This document shows positions 6,860 through 13,844 of a stretch of 18,994 bases of DNA, one piece after another. A program made the position numbers and the translations under genes. Under the pieces are notes generated by a model. It worked only from the letters and a program-made list of their open reading frames with translations, did not search any database and was not told the origin of the DNA. Numbering within the stretch: the stretch's first letter is position 1; every line of letters begins with the position of its first letter. Origin of the DNA: Lawsonibacter sp. (lineage in GTDB: Bacteria; Bacillota; Clostridia; Oscillospirales; Oscillospiraceae). The stretch lies in assembly GCA_022798155.1 (NCBI GenBank), contig JAAWLY010000020.1, positions 1-18,994 on the forward strand, written 5' to 3'.

Positions 6860-7433
6860 GGAAATGCCTCCAATATTATGGCTGCTCTGAAGAGGTTTGA
6901 GTATCCGGGAACGGCGGACTGATATCAAATTTGAAATCATAGTAGCACAATCGAGGGCGCGATGCAATGCCAAAACGGCGGTTTTCGCCTGAAACTGGAA
7001 GAAAATAGGGTGTGGCGGCGCTGCTGCTGCGGCGAAATCAACAAAGAAATGAAATGATAAGTTTTATGTTATAGGTTCTATTGAAAACGTGTCATTGATT
7101 CATAGAAATACAGCCGCTATAATAAAGTCAAGATAAAAATCGACCAAATAAGCAAGGGGAAAATCGGGAAAAATCATGTATTTCACACCACAAAGCTGGT
7201 GATAAGTAAGACCTGTATCGCTGTCTGGAAAAGATTTTTGCCTGGTATACAGTGTTTTCATCCAAAAGATATAAAATCCCTTATATATCATGCGCGGAGA
7301 TATGGAAGGAGCGTTTTTGTGTCTTGGAGCGGTGTACAGCCCCGCTGTTTACGCGGTCAAGCTGTGAAATGCGGCGGGAGAGTCGGTTCAGCCGGTTTTG
7401 ATATCTGAGTTTATGAATGATGGGGGTAACACA
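6860..7433. other. Divergent regulatory region with long untranslated leader
   Basis: No gene is supported in these 574 bp. On the minus strand a -10-like TATGAT (6941-6936) lies about 75 bp before the LysR start, without a good -35. ATAA (7057-7060) and TTAT (7069-7072) form an interrupted palindrome about 25 bp upstream of the + promoter at 7095, a plausible LysR activator site. Beyond that promoter about 300 bp of A/T-rich sequence precede the CapA-like gene. It contains a small hairpin (CACCA 7186-7190, TGGTG 7197-7201) and a 69-codon GTG frame (7199-7408) without ribosome site or family resemblance. Confidence 0.6.
7095..7123 (+). promoter_or_regulatory. Sigma-A type promoter of the island's first operon
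   Basis: TTGATT (7095-7100), a 17-bp spacer and a perfect TATAAT (7118-7123). It is divergent from the LysR gene. If used, transcription starts near 7130 and leaves a leader of about 300 nt before the first gene. Confidence 0.75.
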
Positions 7434-8771
7434 ATGCGGATAATTTTGTGCGGCGACTTATTGTTCTCAAGCCGAAATCTTCTTCAGCGGCTGGAACAAC
7501 CTATTGTGAACATTCTGACCAGTGCGGACGCGGTATGCGCCAACGCCGAATTCAGCACGCCAAATCCCTTGACGCCGCCGGGGCTGTGCATGTATCTGAC
7601 ATCGGTAAAGCCAAAGACCCTTGAAGAATTGGCGGAGCTGAATATCAAGCTGGTTTCGTTTGCCAATAACCACACGGCGGATTACGGCTGGCAGGGGGCG
7701 CTGGAGACCATGGAGGCGGCAGAGGCGTGCGGTCTGATTCCATGCGGCATTGGCCGGAATCTGGAGCAGGCGCGCAAGGCCCGCTTTTTGGATACACCGA
7801 AGGGACGCGTGGGGATGGTTGCGGCCTGCTCGACCTGGTCGGAGCGTGCGCTGGCAAGTATGCCGGGGGCAGATACCGCGGCGCGGCCTGGCCTGAGCCC
7901 ACTGCGCTGGAGTGTATCTTATGTGCTGCCGGATCTGGAATTTGAATCGCTGAAGCATATTGATGAGATCCTGGGGACCCGAGAGAGTATGCGGGAAGTC
8001 AGCCGGGTAGAAACATGGAAGCCGCTGGGAGAAAATCAGTTTAAGTTTGGTTCCGCCATGCAGGGCAATCTGCTGATTGAGCGGGGGGAGAGGCCGGAGG
8101 TGCGGACGTGGGTTCACGCGTCAGACCAGGAGGCTCTGCTGAAAAGCATCCGGGATGCGGCCCGTAGGTCGGATGTGACCATCGCGACCCTCCATACCCA
8201 TGAGGGGATCAATGAAAACTGGTATGCGGCGCAGCCTCCCGCGTTTGTGGAGGAGTTTGCCAGGAAGGCGATCGACGCCGGAGCGGCTGTTTTCGTCGGG
8301 CAGGGGGCGCATTTTTCCCGTGGAGTTGAGATTTATAAGGGCCGTCCCATTTTTTATAATCTGGGCAGCCTGATTATGGAGTTTGAAGCGGGAGAATCTA
8401 TGATCTCCCCTGAGATGTACCATACTTATGGCCTGGCCAGCGATGCGCGCCCCTCTGATCTGCACTGCGGCCGGGCAAAGGACGAGAATGGAAACTGGAG
8501 CGGTTTTTATTCAGAGCGCAGGTTTTCTAAAAACTTTTTTGTCATTATGGATCTGGAAGACGGACACGCGGAATATAGGATTGTCCCAATCGACCTGGAT
8601 ATGCACAACGAGAACAACTTGAAGCGTGGGCTGCCGGTTATTGCTGATGAGGCTGTGGCCCAAGAATTTGTTCAGGATTTGACACGGTCCAGCGAAAAAT
8701 ATGGGACAAGGTTTTCCTACGACGCGGAGGAAGGCTGCATCAAGTTTTTTGGATGTCCTTCAGAGAAATGA
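7434..8771 (+). CDS. CapA-family (PGA_cap) metallophosphatase-fold protein, cytosolic
   Basis: A 445-residue protein of the CapA/PGA_cap family, whose members share a calcineurin-like metallo-esterase fold. The metal-site motifs appear in order: GDLLF (D8), ANAEFS (E39), FANNHTADYG (N79-H80), ATLHTHEGIN and VGQGAHFSRGVEIYKGRPIFYNLGSLI. Classic CapA is anchored by an N-terminal membrane segment and serves poly-gamma-glutamate export. This protein starts directly at the fold, with no signal peptide or membrane helix, and so acts in the cytosol. The ATG at 7434 follows a GGGGG ribosome site; in-frame ATG 7413 and the frame start at 7398 lack one. It heads a metabolic operon with a dehydrogenase, so a hydrolase role on a pathway intermediate is possible but unproven. 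Confidence 0.85.
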   Translation: MRIILCGDLLFSSRNLLQRLEQPIVNILTSADAVCANAEFSTPNPLTPPGLCMYLTSVKPKTLEELAELNIKLVSFANNHTADYGWQGALETMEAAEACGLIPCGIGRNLEQARKARFLDTPKGRVGMVAACSTWSERALASMPGADTAARPGLSPLRWSVSYVLPDLEFESLKHIDEILGTRESMREVSRVETWKPLGENQFKFGSAMQGNLLIERGERPEVRTWVHASDQEALLKSIRDAARRSDVTIATLHTHEGINENWYAAQPPAFVEEFARKAIDAGAAVFVGQGAHFSRGVEIYKGRPIFYNLGSLIMEFEAGESMISPEMYHTYGLASDARPSDLHCGRAKDENGNWSGFYSERRFSKNFFVIMDLEDGHAEYRIVPIDLDMHNENNLKRGLPVIADEAVAQEFVQDLTRSSEKYGTRFSYDAEEGCIKFFGCPSEK

Positions 8772-8821
8772 GCGTGTCTGGGATCAAACCAAATAATTTT
8801 TGCGCAAAGGGGAAGCTTATC

Positions 8822-9889
8822 ATGAAAGCATTAGTTTACCATGGTCCTGGAGAACTGGAGCTGGAGGAGTGGGAGATGCCCCAGCCCAAGGCCGGGGAAG
8901 TGCGGCTGAAGCTGTGCTATTCCGCAATCTGCGGCTCTGATTTAGGTGCGTATCATACGGCTTCGGAGCGATTCCGCCCTCCGCTGATTCTGGGACATGA
9001 GGCCTCCGGCGTGGTTGACGCGGTGGGAGACGGCGTTACTTCGCTGAGCCTGGGACAAAAGGTGTGCTGCAATCCGCCGATTTACTGCGGGAAGTGCTGG
9101 TATTGCAGGCACGGGCATTACAACGTCTGTCCTAACCGTCTCAGTCTGGGCAATTCAGTGGGAGTTGCAACCTGTCATGGTACCTTTGCCCAGTATATCT
9201 GCTTGCCCGCCTACACGCTGGTCCCTCTGCCGGACAATATTTCCCTGCTGCACGGATCGATGATGGAACCGTTGGCAGTGGGGTATCACGCGGCGGCGAA
9301 CGGGTCTTTTACGCCAGGGGAGACGACGGCCATTTTGGGGGTAGGGCCGATTGGCCTGTTGACTTTGATGTGCCTCCGGGCGCTTGGCGCGGGAAAAGTA
9401 ATCTGCTGCGACCTGTCCAAGGCTAGGCTGGAGCTGGCAAAGCGGTTGGGCGCGGATATGGTGGTGGACACCTCTGAGACCGACGCCGTCCAGGCGATTC
9501 GGGATGCAACCGGCGGCTTGGGGGCCGACCGCACACTGATCTGCGCGGGTGCGCCCGGCCTTTTCCACAGCGCGATCCAATCCACCCGGAACTGCGGGGA
9601 TGTAATTTTGGTCGGCATGATTCAGTCGGCGCTGCAGTTCTGCCCGATGGATATTTTTGGCCGGGACATCAATATTATCAGCAGCTACACCTTTACAGAC
9701 GAGATATACAGCGCGGTAGAGGCGGTCCATTCCGGAAAAATCGATTTGGAACCTATGATTTCGTCTATCTACTCTTTGGACCAGGGAAAAGCGGCGTTTG
9801 ACGCCCTGAGCGCGCCTGAAAACGGAGAGCTGAAGGTAGTACTTGATCTGTGGGGAGAAATGAGGGGGAACAGTAAATGGGTAAAATAA
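8822..9889 (+). CDS. Zinc-dependent MDR alcohol/polyol dehydrogenase
   Basis: A 355-residue medium-chain dehydrogenase like sorbitol, threonine or L-galactonate/idonate dehydrogenases. Catalytic zinc ligands C37 (ICGSD), H59 and E60 (LGHEASG) are present. The structural zinc lobe is complete: C89, C92, C95 and C103. The Rossmann motif GVGPIGLL is followed by an acidic residue in CCDLSKARLELAKRLGAD, which favours NAD over NADP. The frame reaches back to 8753 inside the CapA-like gene, but the ATG at 8822 has AAGGGGAAG upstream and gives the standard N terminus. The gap to the upstream gene is 50 bp; the next gene overlaps by 13 bp. It probably oxidises a hydroxyl of the island's substrate. Confidence 0.93.
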   Translation: MKALVYHGPGELELEEWEMPQPKAGEVRLKLCYSAICGSDLGAYHTASERFRPPLILGHEASGVVDAVGDGVTSLSLGQKVCCNPPIYCGKCWYCRHGHYNVCPNRLSLGNSVGVATCHGTFAQYICLPAYTLVPLPDNISLLHGSMMEPLAVGYHAAANGSFTPGETTAILGVGPIGLLTLMCLRALGAGKVICCDLSKARLELAKRLGADMVVDTSETDAVQAIRDATGGLGADRTLICAGAPGLFHSAIQSTRNCGDVILVGMIQSALQFCPMDIFGRDINIISSYTFTDEIYSAVEAVHSGKIDLEPMISSIYSLDQGKAAFDALSAPENGELKVVLDLWGEMRGNSKWVK

Positions 9890-10287
9890 AGCAGAATCTG
9901 TATCAGGTCTATGTGACAGAGCAGACGAATTGTGCACAGACGATGTTTGCGGCCGGCATCCAGTCACAGGGGGATGAAGTGCCGGAGGCAAGCAGCCGGA
10001 TGCTGGGCGTGTACAGCGGGGGGGTCAGCTCCGAGGCGTTTTGCGGGGGCATTTTAGGCGGAGCGGCCGCCATTGGCTACCTGCTGAACCACGGGGACGA
10101 GCAGAGCTTTGAAACCAGCAAACAGGCCTGCCGGGAATTTGTAGAGCGCTGTCGGAACAGGCTTGGAACGACGGAGTGCAGCCAGATCAAGGCCGTCTGG
10201 CGAAAAGAAGAGATTCGCTGCTACGACGCGGTGGAGCAGATTGCGGAAGAGTTGGAGTCTGTATTGAAGAAGTATTGCGGTCAATAG
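9877..10287 (+). CDS. C_GCAxxG_C_C family redox-type protein
   Basis: A 136-residue soluble protein with conserved cysteine spacing of the C_GCAxxG_C_C family: C19 in NCAQTMF, C56 in FCGGILGGAAAIGYL, then C85, C92, C101 (ECSQIK) and C115 in the C-terminal half. Family members are thought to be redox-active or cofactor-carrying and often sit beside oxidoreductases; no reaction is established. The ATG overlaps the end of the dehydrogenase gene by 13 bp and has a GAGGGGGA ribosome site, so translation is probably coupled. The gene order suggests it supports the neighbouring dehydrogenase or flavoprotein, which is inference. Confidence 0.85.
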   Translation: MGKIKQNLYQVYVTEQTNCAQTMFAAGIQSQGDEVPEASSRMLGVYSGGVSSEAFCGGILGGAAAIGYLLNHGDEQSFETSKQACREFVERCRNRLGTTECSQIKAVWRKEEIRCYDAVEQIAEELESVLKKYCGQ

Positions 10288-10307
10288 CGGGAAAGGATGG
10301 GCTGGAT

Positions 10308-10742
10308 ATGGAAAAAATACTGATCCTGCATGGATTGGACCATGACAAAATGGGAAAAGAAGCGGGGTCGCACTCGGTTACCATGGAGCAGATTAATGCC
10401 CGGCTGGAGCAGACGGCGGAGGAATGCGGGGTAGTGCTGAGCTTTTATCAGAGCAATGACTGCTCCAGTGTTGTACAGACGGTTCTGGAGGCCGGAGCGA
10501 AGGGGTTTGGCGGAATAGTCTTTAATCCCGCGGCCTGGGTGGATACTGGAGCGGAGATTGCGGGGGCGCTGAAGCAGTCCGGGCTCCCGATTGTAGAGGT
10601 ACATATGTCCAACATCTGCAAAACGGCGGACAGCCATAATGTGATAGCGCCCAGCGTAACTGGCCTGGTGACAGGCTTTGGGGAGCAGGTCTATTCCGTG
10701 GGACTGAAGATGCTGGCGGCGCATTTGCGCGCGGACAATTAG
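10308..10742 (+). CDS. Divergent AroQ-fold (type II dehydroquinase-like) protein
   Basis: A 144-residue protein with the flavodoxin-like frame of type II 3-dehydroquinate dehydratase: ILILHG at the N terminus, FYQSND, GGIVFNPAAWVDTG, LPIVEVHMSNI and TGLVTGFGEQVYSVGL. Retained from the active site are the Asn of FNP and the Glu-His of EVHMSN. The GPNLNLLG motif is replaced by GLDHDKMG. The mobile lid that normally carries an Arg and the catalytic Tyr (REPxxYG) reads KEAGSHS, with neither residue. The RHHS motif reads DSHN, without the Arg. It is therefore unlikely to be a normal dehydroquinase and probably acts on another substrate. The ATG at 10308 follows GAAAGGATGG. It is tightly packed in the operon (20- and 12-bp gaps). 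Confidence 0.85.
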   Translation: MEKILILHGLDHDKMGKEAGSHSVTMEQINARLEQTAEECGVVLSFYQSNDCSSVVQTVLEAGAKGFGGIVFNPAAWVDTGAEIAGALKQSGLPIVEVHMSNICKTADSHNVIAPSVTGLVTGFGEQVYSVGLKMLAAHLRADN

Positions 10743-10754
10743 GGGGGGCGCGGT

Positions 10755-12443
10755 TTGAAACGAATTTTGGTGGTCGGCGGCGTGGCGGGCGGCGCGTCCG
10801 CGGCGGCAAGAATCCGGAGGCTGGACGAGACGGCCAGTATCACGATATTGGAACGTGGGCCGCACATTTCCTTTTCCAACTGTGCGCTCCCCTACTATCT
10901 GGGCGGCGTGGTTGCCAGCGAAGAGAAGCTGATTATGATGGCTCCGGATGCTTTTCAGGCCAGATACCAGATTGAGGTGCGCGTGGAGCACGAGGCGCTC
11001 TCCATCAACCCGGCGGAGAAAACCGTCTCTGTGAAGGATATCCGGGGCGGCAGGGTCTATTCCGAGGGATACGACGTGTTGATCCTGTCGCCGGGCGCGC
11101 GGCCTGTCATACCAGCTTCCATCAAGGGCACGGGGCTGCCCCATGTGTTTACCATCCGAAATGTTGTAGATATTGCCCGGATTAAGGGGTGGATAGACCA
11201 GGAGAACGTAGAGGATGTCGCCGTAATCGGCGGCGGTTTCATCGGTATGGAGGTTGCGGAAAATCTCCGGCACAAGCATGTGACGCTTGTGGAGGCGGCC
11301 AACCAGGTGATGGCTCCTTTTGATTACGACATGGCTCAGATTCTGCACAAGGAGTGCATGGACCACGGAGTTGATTTGATTCTTCAAGATGGCTTGGACG
11401 AGATCGCAGAGACGGAAATACATCTGAGGTCCGGAAGAAAAATTCGGGCGCAGGCTGTGATCCTGGCCATTGGAGCGGCGCCGGAAACAGGTTTGGCAAA
11501 GGACGCGGGGCTGGAGATCGGTCCATCGGGAGGCATTAAGGTCAATCAGCGGTTTCAAACCAGCGATTCCAGCATCTATGCAGTGGGCGACGCGATTGAG
11601 GTGTATCACGCGCTGACCCACCGGCCGGTCCTTCTTCCCCTGGCCGGTCCGGCGCAGAGACAGGCGCGGGCGGCGGCGGACAGCATTTGCGGTGTTCCTC
11701 ATGGGCATCCCGGGGTGATTGGTTCCTGCGCCGTTCGGATATTCGACTTGAATGCGGCGGCCACCGGCTTGAATGAAAAAACGGCCAAAGCGGCTGGGAT
11801 TCCCTATGATTTTGTGTATATCATTCCCTCTGACCGCCCCGGCTCCATGCCGGAGGCAAAGCCGATGCACTTCAAGCTGTTATATGAGGTTCCAACCGGC
11901 CGCATTTTAGGCGCCCAGGCGATTGGCGGGGGCAGCGCGGATAAACGGATTGATGTCATAGCCGCCATGATCTCTTCCGGAGCCAATCTTGAGGATCTGA
12001 AAGAATTGGAGCTGTGCTACTCCCCGAGATTCGGCACGGCCAAGGACGTAGTCAACCAGGCGGCCATGGTGGCGCTGAATATTTTATATGGGACTGTGCG
12101 GCAGGTGCCGGTGACGGCAGTGCGGGAGTTGGTGGAATCGCAGGCCTGCATTATTGATGTGCGGGAGGAGGCGGAATTTCAAAAGGGGCATCTGCTGGGC
12201 GCAAAGAACATTCCCCTCAGCCAGCTGCGCGGCCGCGTCCATGAGATTCCAAACGATCAGCCGGTCTATCTGCACTGCCGGACAAGCCAACGCAGCTATT
12301 TTGCGTTGATGGCGCTGCAGGGCAGAGGCTTTCAGAACCTTTGGAACATATCGGGCTCTTATCTGGGAATTTGTCTTTATGAGTATTTTAACGACGTGGT
12401 TCAAAACCGGAAACCGATTGTGACGGCGTATAACTTTCAATAA
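10755..12443 (+). CDS. CoA-disulfide reductase-like FAD/NAD(P) oxidoreductase fused to rhodanese
   Basis: A 562-residue flavoprotein of the CoADR/NADH oxidase/polysulfide reductase group. The FAD site is VGGVAGGASAAAR at residues 7-19, the single redox cysteine is C43 in SFSNCALPYYLGG, the NAD(P) site is VIGGGFIGMEVAENL, and the second FAD motif is IYAVGDAI. After the dimerisation domain a rhodanese domain starts near residue 455 (IIDVREEAEF) with its active-site cysteine C508 in LHCRTSQRS. Such CoADR-rhodanese fusions reduce CoA disulfides, persulfides or polysulfides. The start is TTG at 10755 after AGGGGGGCG, the only start giving the full FAD motif. It is the last gene of the first operon. 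The real acceptor is unknown. Confidence 0.92.
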   Translation: MKRILVVGGVAGGASAAARIRRLDETASITILERGPHISFSNCALPYYLGGVVASEEKLIMMAPDAFQARYQIEVRVEHEALSINPAEKTVSVKDIRGGRVYSEGYDVLILSPGARPVIPASIKGTGLPHVFTIRNVVDIARIKGWIDQENVEDVAVIGGGFIGMEVAENLRHKHVTLVEAANQVMAPFDYDMAQILHKECMDHGVDLILQDGLDEIAETEIHLRSGRKIRAQAVILAIGAAPETGLAKDAGLEIGPSGGIKVNQRFQTSDSSIYAVGDAIEVYHALTHRPVLLPLAGPAQRQARAAADSICGVPHGHPGVIGSCAVRIFDLNAAATGLNEKTAKAAGIPYDFVYIIPSDRPGSMPEAKPMHFKLLYEVPTGRILGAQAIGGGSADKRIDVIAAMISSGANLEDLKELELCYSPRFGTAKDVVNQAAMVALNILYGTVRQVPVTAVRELVESQACIIDVREEAEFQKGHLLGAKNIPLSQLRGRVHEIPNDQPVYLHCRTSQRSYFALMALQGRGFQNLWNISGSYLGICLYEYFNDVVQNRKPIVTAYNFQ

Positions 12444-12470
12444 CAAGGCCGGGGAGAGCTGACGGGGCCG

Positions 12471-12500
12471 GGGCTCGTTTGAAAAAGGTCAAAACGCCCA
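12471..12500 (-). repeat. Dispersed intergenic repeat, copy B
   Basis: Read on the minus strand it matches copy A (5794-5823) at 27 of 30 bases. It lies 27 bp after the flavoprotein gene, in opposite orientation to copy A. Confidence 0.7.
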
Positions 12501-12607
12501 ACGACGGGGCTTTCGTCCCCATGCCTCCCCAATTTTTCTTGAAATACATCCAATTGGGGGGAGGAGTGCCGGCCTCTGTCCCCAAGCATTTCCAAAGGGC
12601 AGCGGCT

Positions 12608-12634
12608 TATAAAAGCGCCATGCTTTTATATAAT
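12608..12634 (+). promoter_or_regulatory. Promoter with overlapping palindromic operator before tctC
   Basis: A perfect -10 box TATAAT (12629-12634) lies 20 bp before the tctC start. Nine-base arms TATAAAAGC (12608-12616) and GCTTTTATA (12622-12630), with spacer GCCAT, form a palindrome that covers the spacer and the first two -10 bases. The -35 is poor (TTATAA, 12607-12612, 16-bp spacing), so an activator may be needed. The overlap fits a repressor or activator site controlling transporter expression. It could also be a hairpin in a read-through RNA. Confidence 0.55.
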
Positions 12635-12654
12635 AAATTTAAGGAGGACATAAA

Positions 12655-13761
12655 ATGAAGCGGTATGTAAAGAAGATTCTGGCATCGGCACTGGCATTGG
12701 CAATGCTGGCAGGCCTTTCCGCCTGCGGAAATTCCGGGCAGCAGACGCCCTCCAATTCCGGCGGGGGCAGCGGCGCTAACAGCGGGAGCGTTTCCGGGTC
12801 CCCAGATTCCAGCCAGGGGCAGACGGCGTCCATTCCCAAAGAGATTACCTTTGTAATTCCCTACTCCGACACCTCGGGCACCAATACGGTGTGGAGAGCG
12901 TTTGGCGCGGCGCTGGAGGAGATGTACGGCACCACCGTTGTATATGAAAACCAGGCCGGAGCCAACGGCGCGGTGGGAGCAACCTATTACATGACCCAGT
13001 CCCCCCATGACGGCAGCGCGGTGGTCTGCATGTCGGAATCCACCACCCTGTTTAAGGCCAACGATCTGGCCGACTACACCTATGATGACTTTGAGCCCCT
13101 GATTCTGCTGAGCGCAAACTGCGGAATTTTGGTTACCTACCCTGGTTCCCCTATGGACGGTATGAACTTTACCGAGGTTATTACCTATCTTCAGCAGCAC
13201 CCGGGTACCACAGTAGGCGGGACCGGCGTGGGCAGTATGTGCTGGCTTTGGTACCAGATCCTCCAGAATATCTATGGGATTGAACTGAATGTCATTGATT
13301 TCAACGACAGCGGCGAGGGCAATACCCAGCTGATGGGCGGACATATTGAACTGTTCGTCAACGGCTATACCAGCGGCCGGCCTTTGATTGAGGCTGGATC
13401 TGTGTCTGCCATCTGCGTGTTCGGGAAGGAACGGCTGGCGGGTCTGCCCGAAGTTCCCAGCGTCTCTGAGTATACAGAGGAGCTGGACAAGTATATGCCC
13501 AACGGCTCCTTCTTTGTTGCCGAAGTGTCCAAGGATGTTCCCGCGGAGATGACCCAGGCGCTGAGAGAGGCCTTTGTCAATGTGGCGGAGGGTGACACGA
13601 TGCAGGCCTGGTGTAAAGACAACAACGGCGAGTACCTGGGCTTGACCGGGGATGCGGCCAACGAGTATATGAAGCATCAGCAGGCTGTCAACTCTTATTT
13701 GCTGTATGATGCCGGGATCAGCTCTGTGGACCCGGCGTCCTATGGGATGACCAGACCCTGA
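12655..13761 (+). CDS. tctC: Tripartite tricarboxylate transporter substrate-binding lipoprotein (TctC family)
   Basis: A 368-residue extracytoplasmic solute receptor. Residues 1-24 form a lipoprotein signal peptide with lipobox LSAC and lipidated C24. A Gly/Ser/Asn-rich linker (about 25-60) tethers the domain to the outer face of the membrane. The mature domain opens with ITFVIPYSDTSGTNTVWRAF and contains VYENQAGANGAVGA, the conserved loop of the TctC/Bug family that contacts carboxylate ligands. AGSVSAICVFGKERLAGLPEVPSVSEY is the typical C-terminal block. GGAGG precedes the ATG. With tctB and tctA it forms a complete importer for an organic acid; the ligand cannot be predicted. Confidence 0.94.
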   Translation: MKRYVKKILASALALAMLAGLSACGNSGQQTPSNSGGGSGANSGSVSGSPDSSQGQTASIPKEITFVIPYSDTSGTNTVWRAFGAALEEMYGTTVVYENQAGANGAVGATYYMTQSPHDGSAVVCMSESTTLFKANDLADYTYDDFEPLILLSANCGILVTYPGSPMDGMNFTEVITYLQQHPGTTVGGTGVGSMCWLWYQILQNIYGIELNVIDFNDSGEGNTQLMGGHIELFVNGYTSGRPLIEAGSVSAICVFGKERLAGLPEVPSVSEYTEELDKYMPNGSFFVAEVSKDVPAEMTQALREAFVNVAEGDTMQAWCKDNNGEYLGLTGDAANEYMKHQQAVNSYLLYDAGISSVDPASYGMTRP

Positions 13762-13775
13762 TTGAAAGGTGAATG

Positions 13776-13808
13776 GCTCTGCCGCGGCGCGGTTCGCCGC
13801 GGCAGAGC
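13776..13808 (+). other. GC-rich hairpin between tctC and tctB
   Basis: A perfect 14-bp stem, GCTCTGCCGCGGCG (13776-13789) with CGCCGCGGCAGAGC (13795-13808) and a 5-base loop, starts 15 bp after the tctC stop. No T run follows. Such a stem after a binding-protein gene can protect the upstream mRNA or cause partial termination, so that binding protein outnumbers the membrane parts. The structure is clear; the role is inferred from similar transporter operons. Confidence 0.7.
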
Positions 13809-13844
13809 TCAGTCAACCACAGACCGATTATACAGGAGGATGCC

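Larger units (their letters stand above)
12444..12654 (+). other. Intergenic region between the two halves of the island
   Basis: No gene. It holds copy B of the dispersed repeat (12471-12500), a GC-rich inverted repeat and the promoter/palindrome before tctC. The inverted repeat is CCTCCCCAATT (12524-12534) with AATTGGGGGGAGG (12552-12564), an 11-bp match with two extra G. No stem with a T run is seen after the flavoprotein stop at 12443, so read-through into the transporter genes is possible. Confidence 0.6.

Noticed and set aside
7199..7408. A 69-codon GTG frame in the leader of the first island operon
   Set aside because: It has no ribosome site before the GTG, no hydrophobic or motif pattern, and ends just before the real start region. 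Kept only as a remark on the leader.
7434..8771. Poly-gamma-glutamate capsule synthesis protein
   Set aside because: No membrane anchor and no capB/capC-like genes nearby; the context is catabolic.
10308..10742. Calling the gene aroQ, a true 3-dehydroquinate dehydratase
   Set aside because: Lid Arg and catalytic Tyr, the N-terminal Asn and the RHHS Arg are missing, and the neighbours are not shikimate genes.
10281..11870. A 529-codon minus-strand open frame opposite the AroQ-like and flavoprotein genes
   Set aside because: It is antisense to clear FAD/NAD motifs, has no recognisable domain and shows shadow-type composition.
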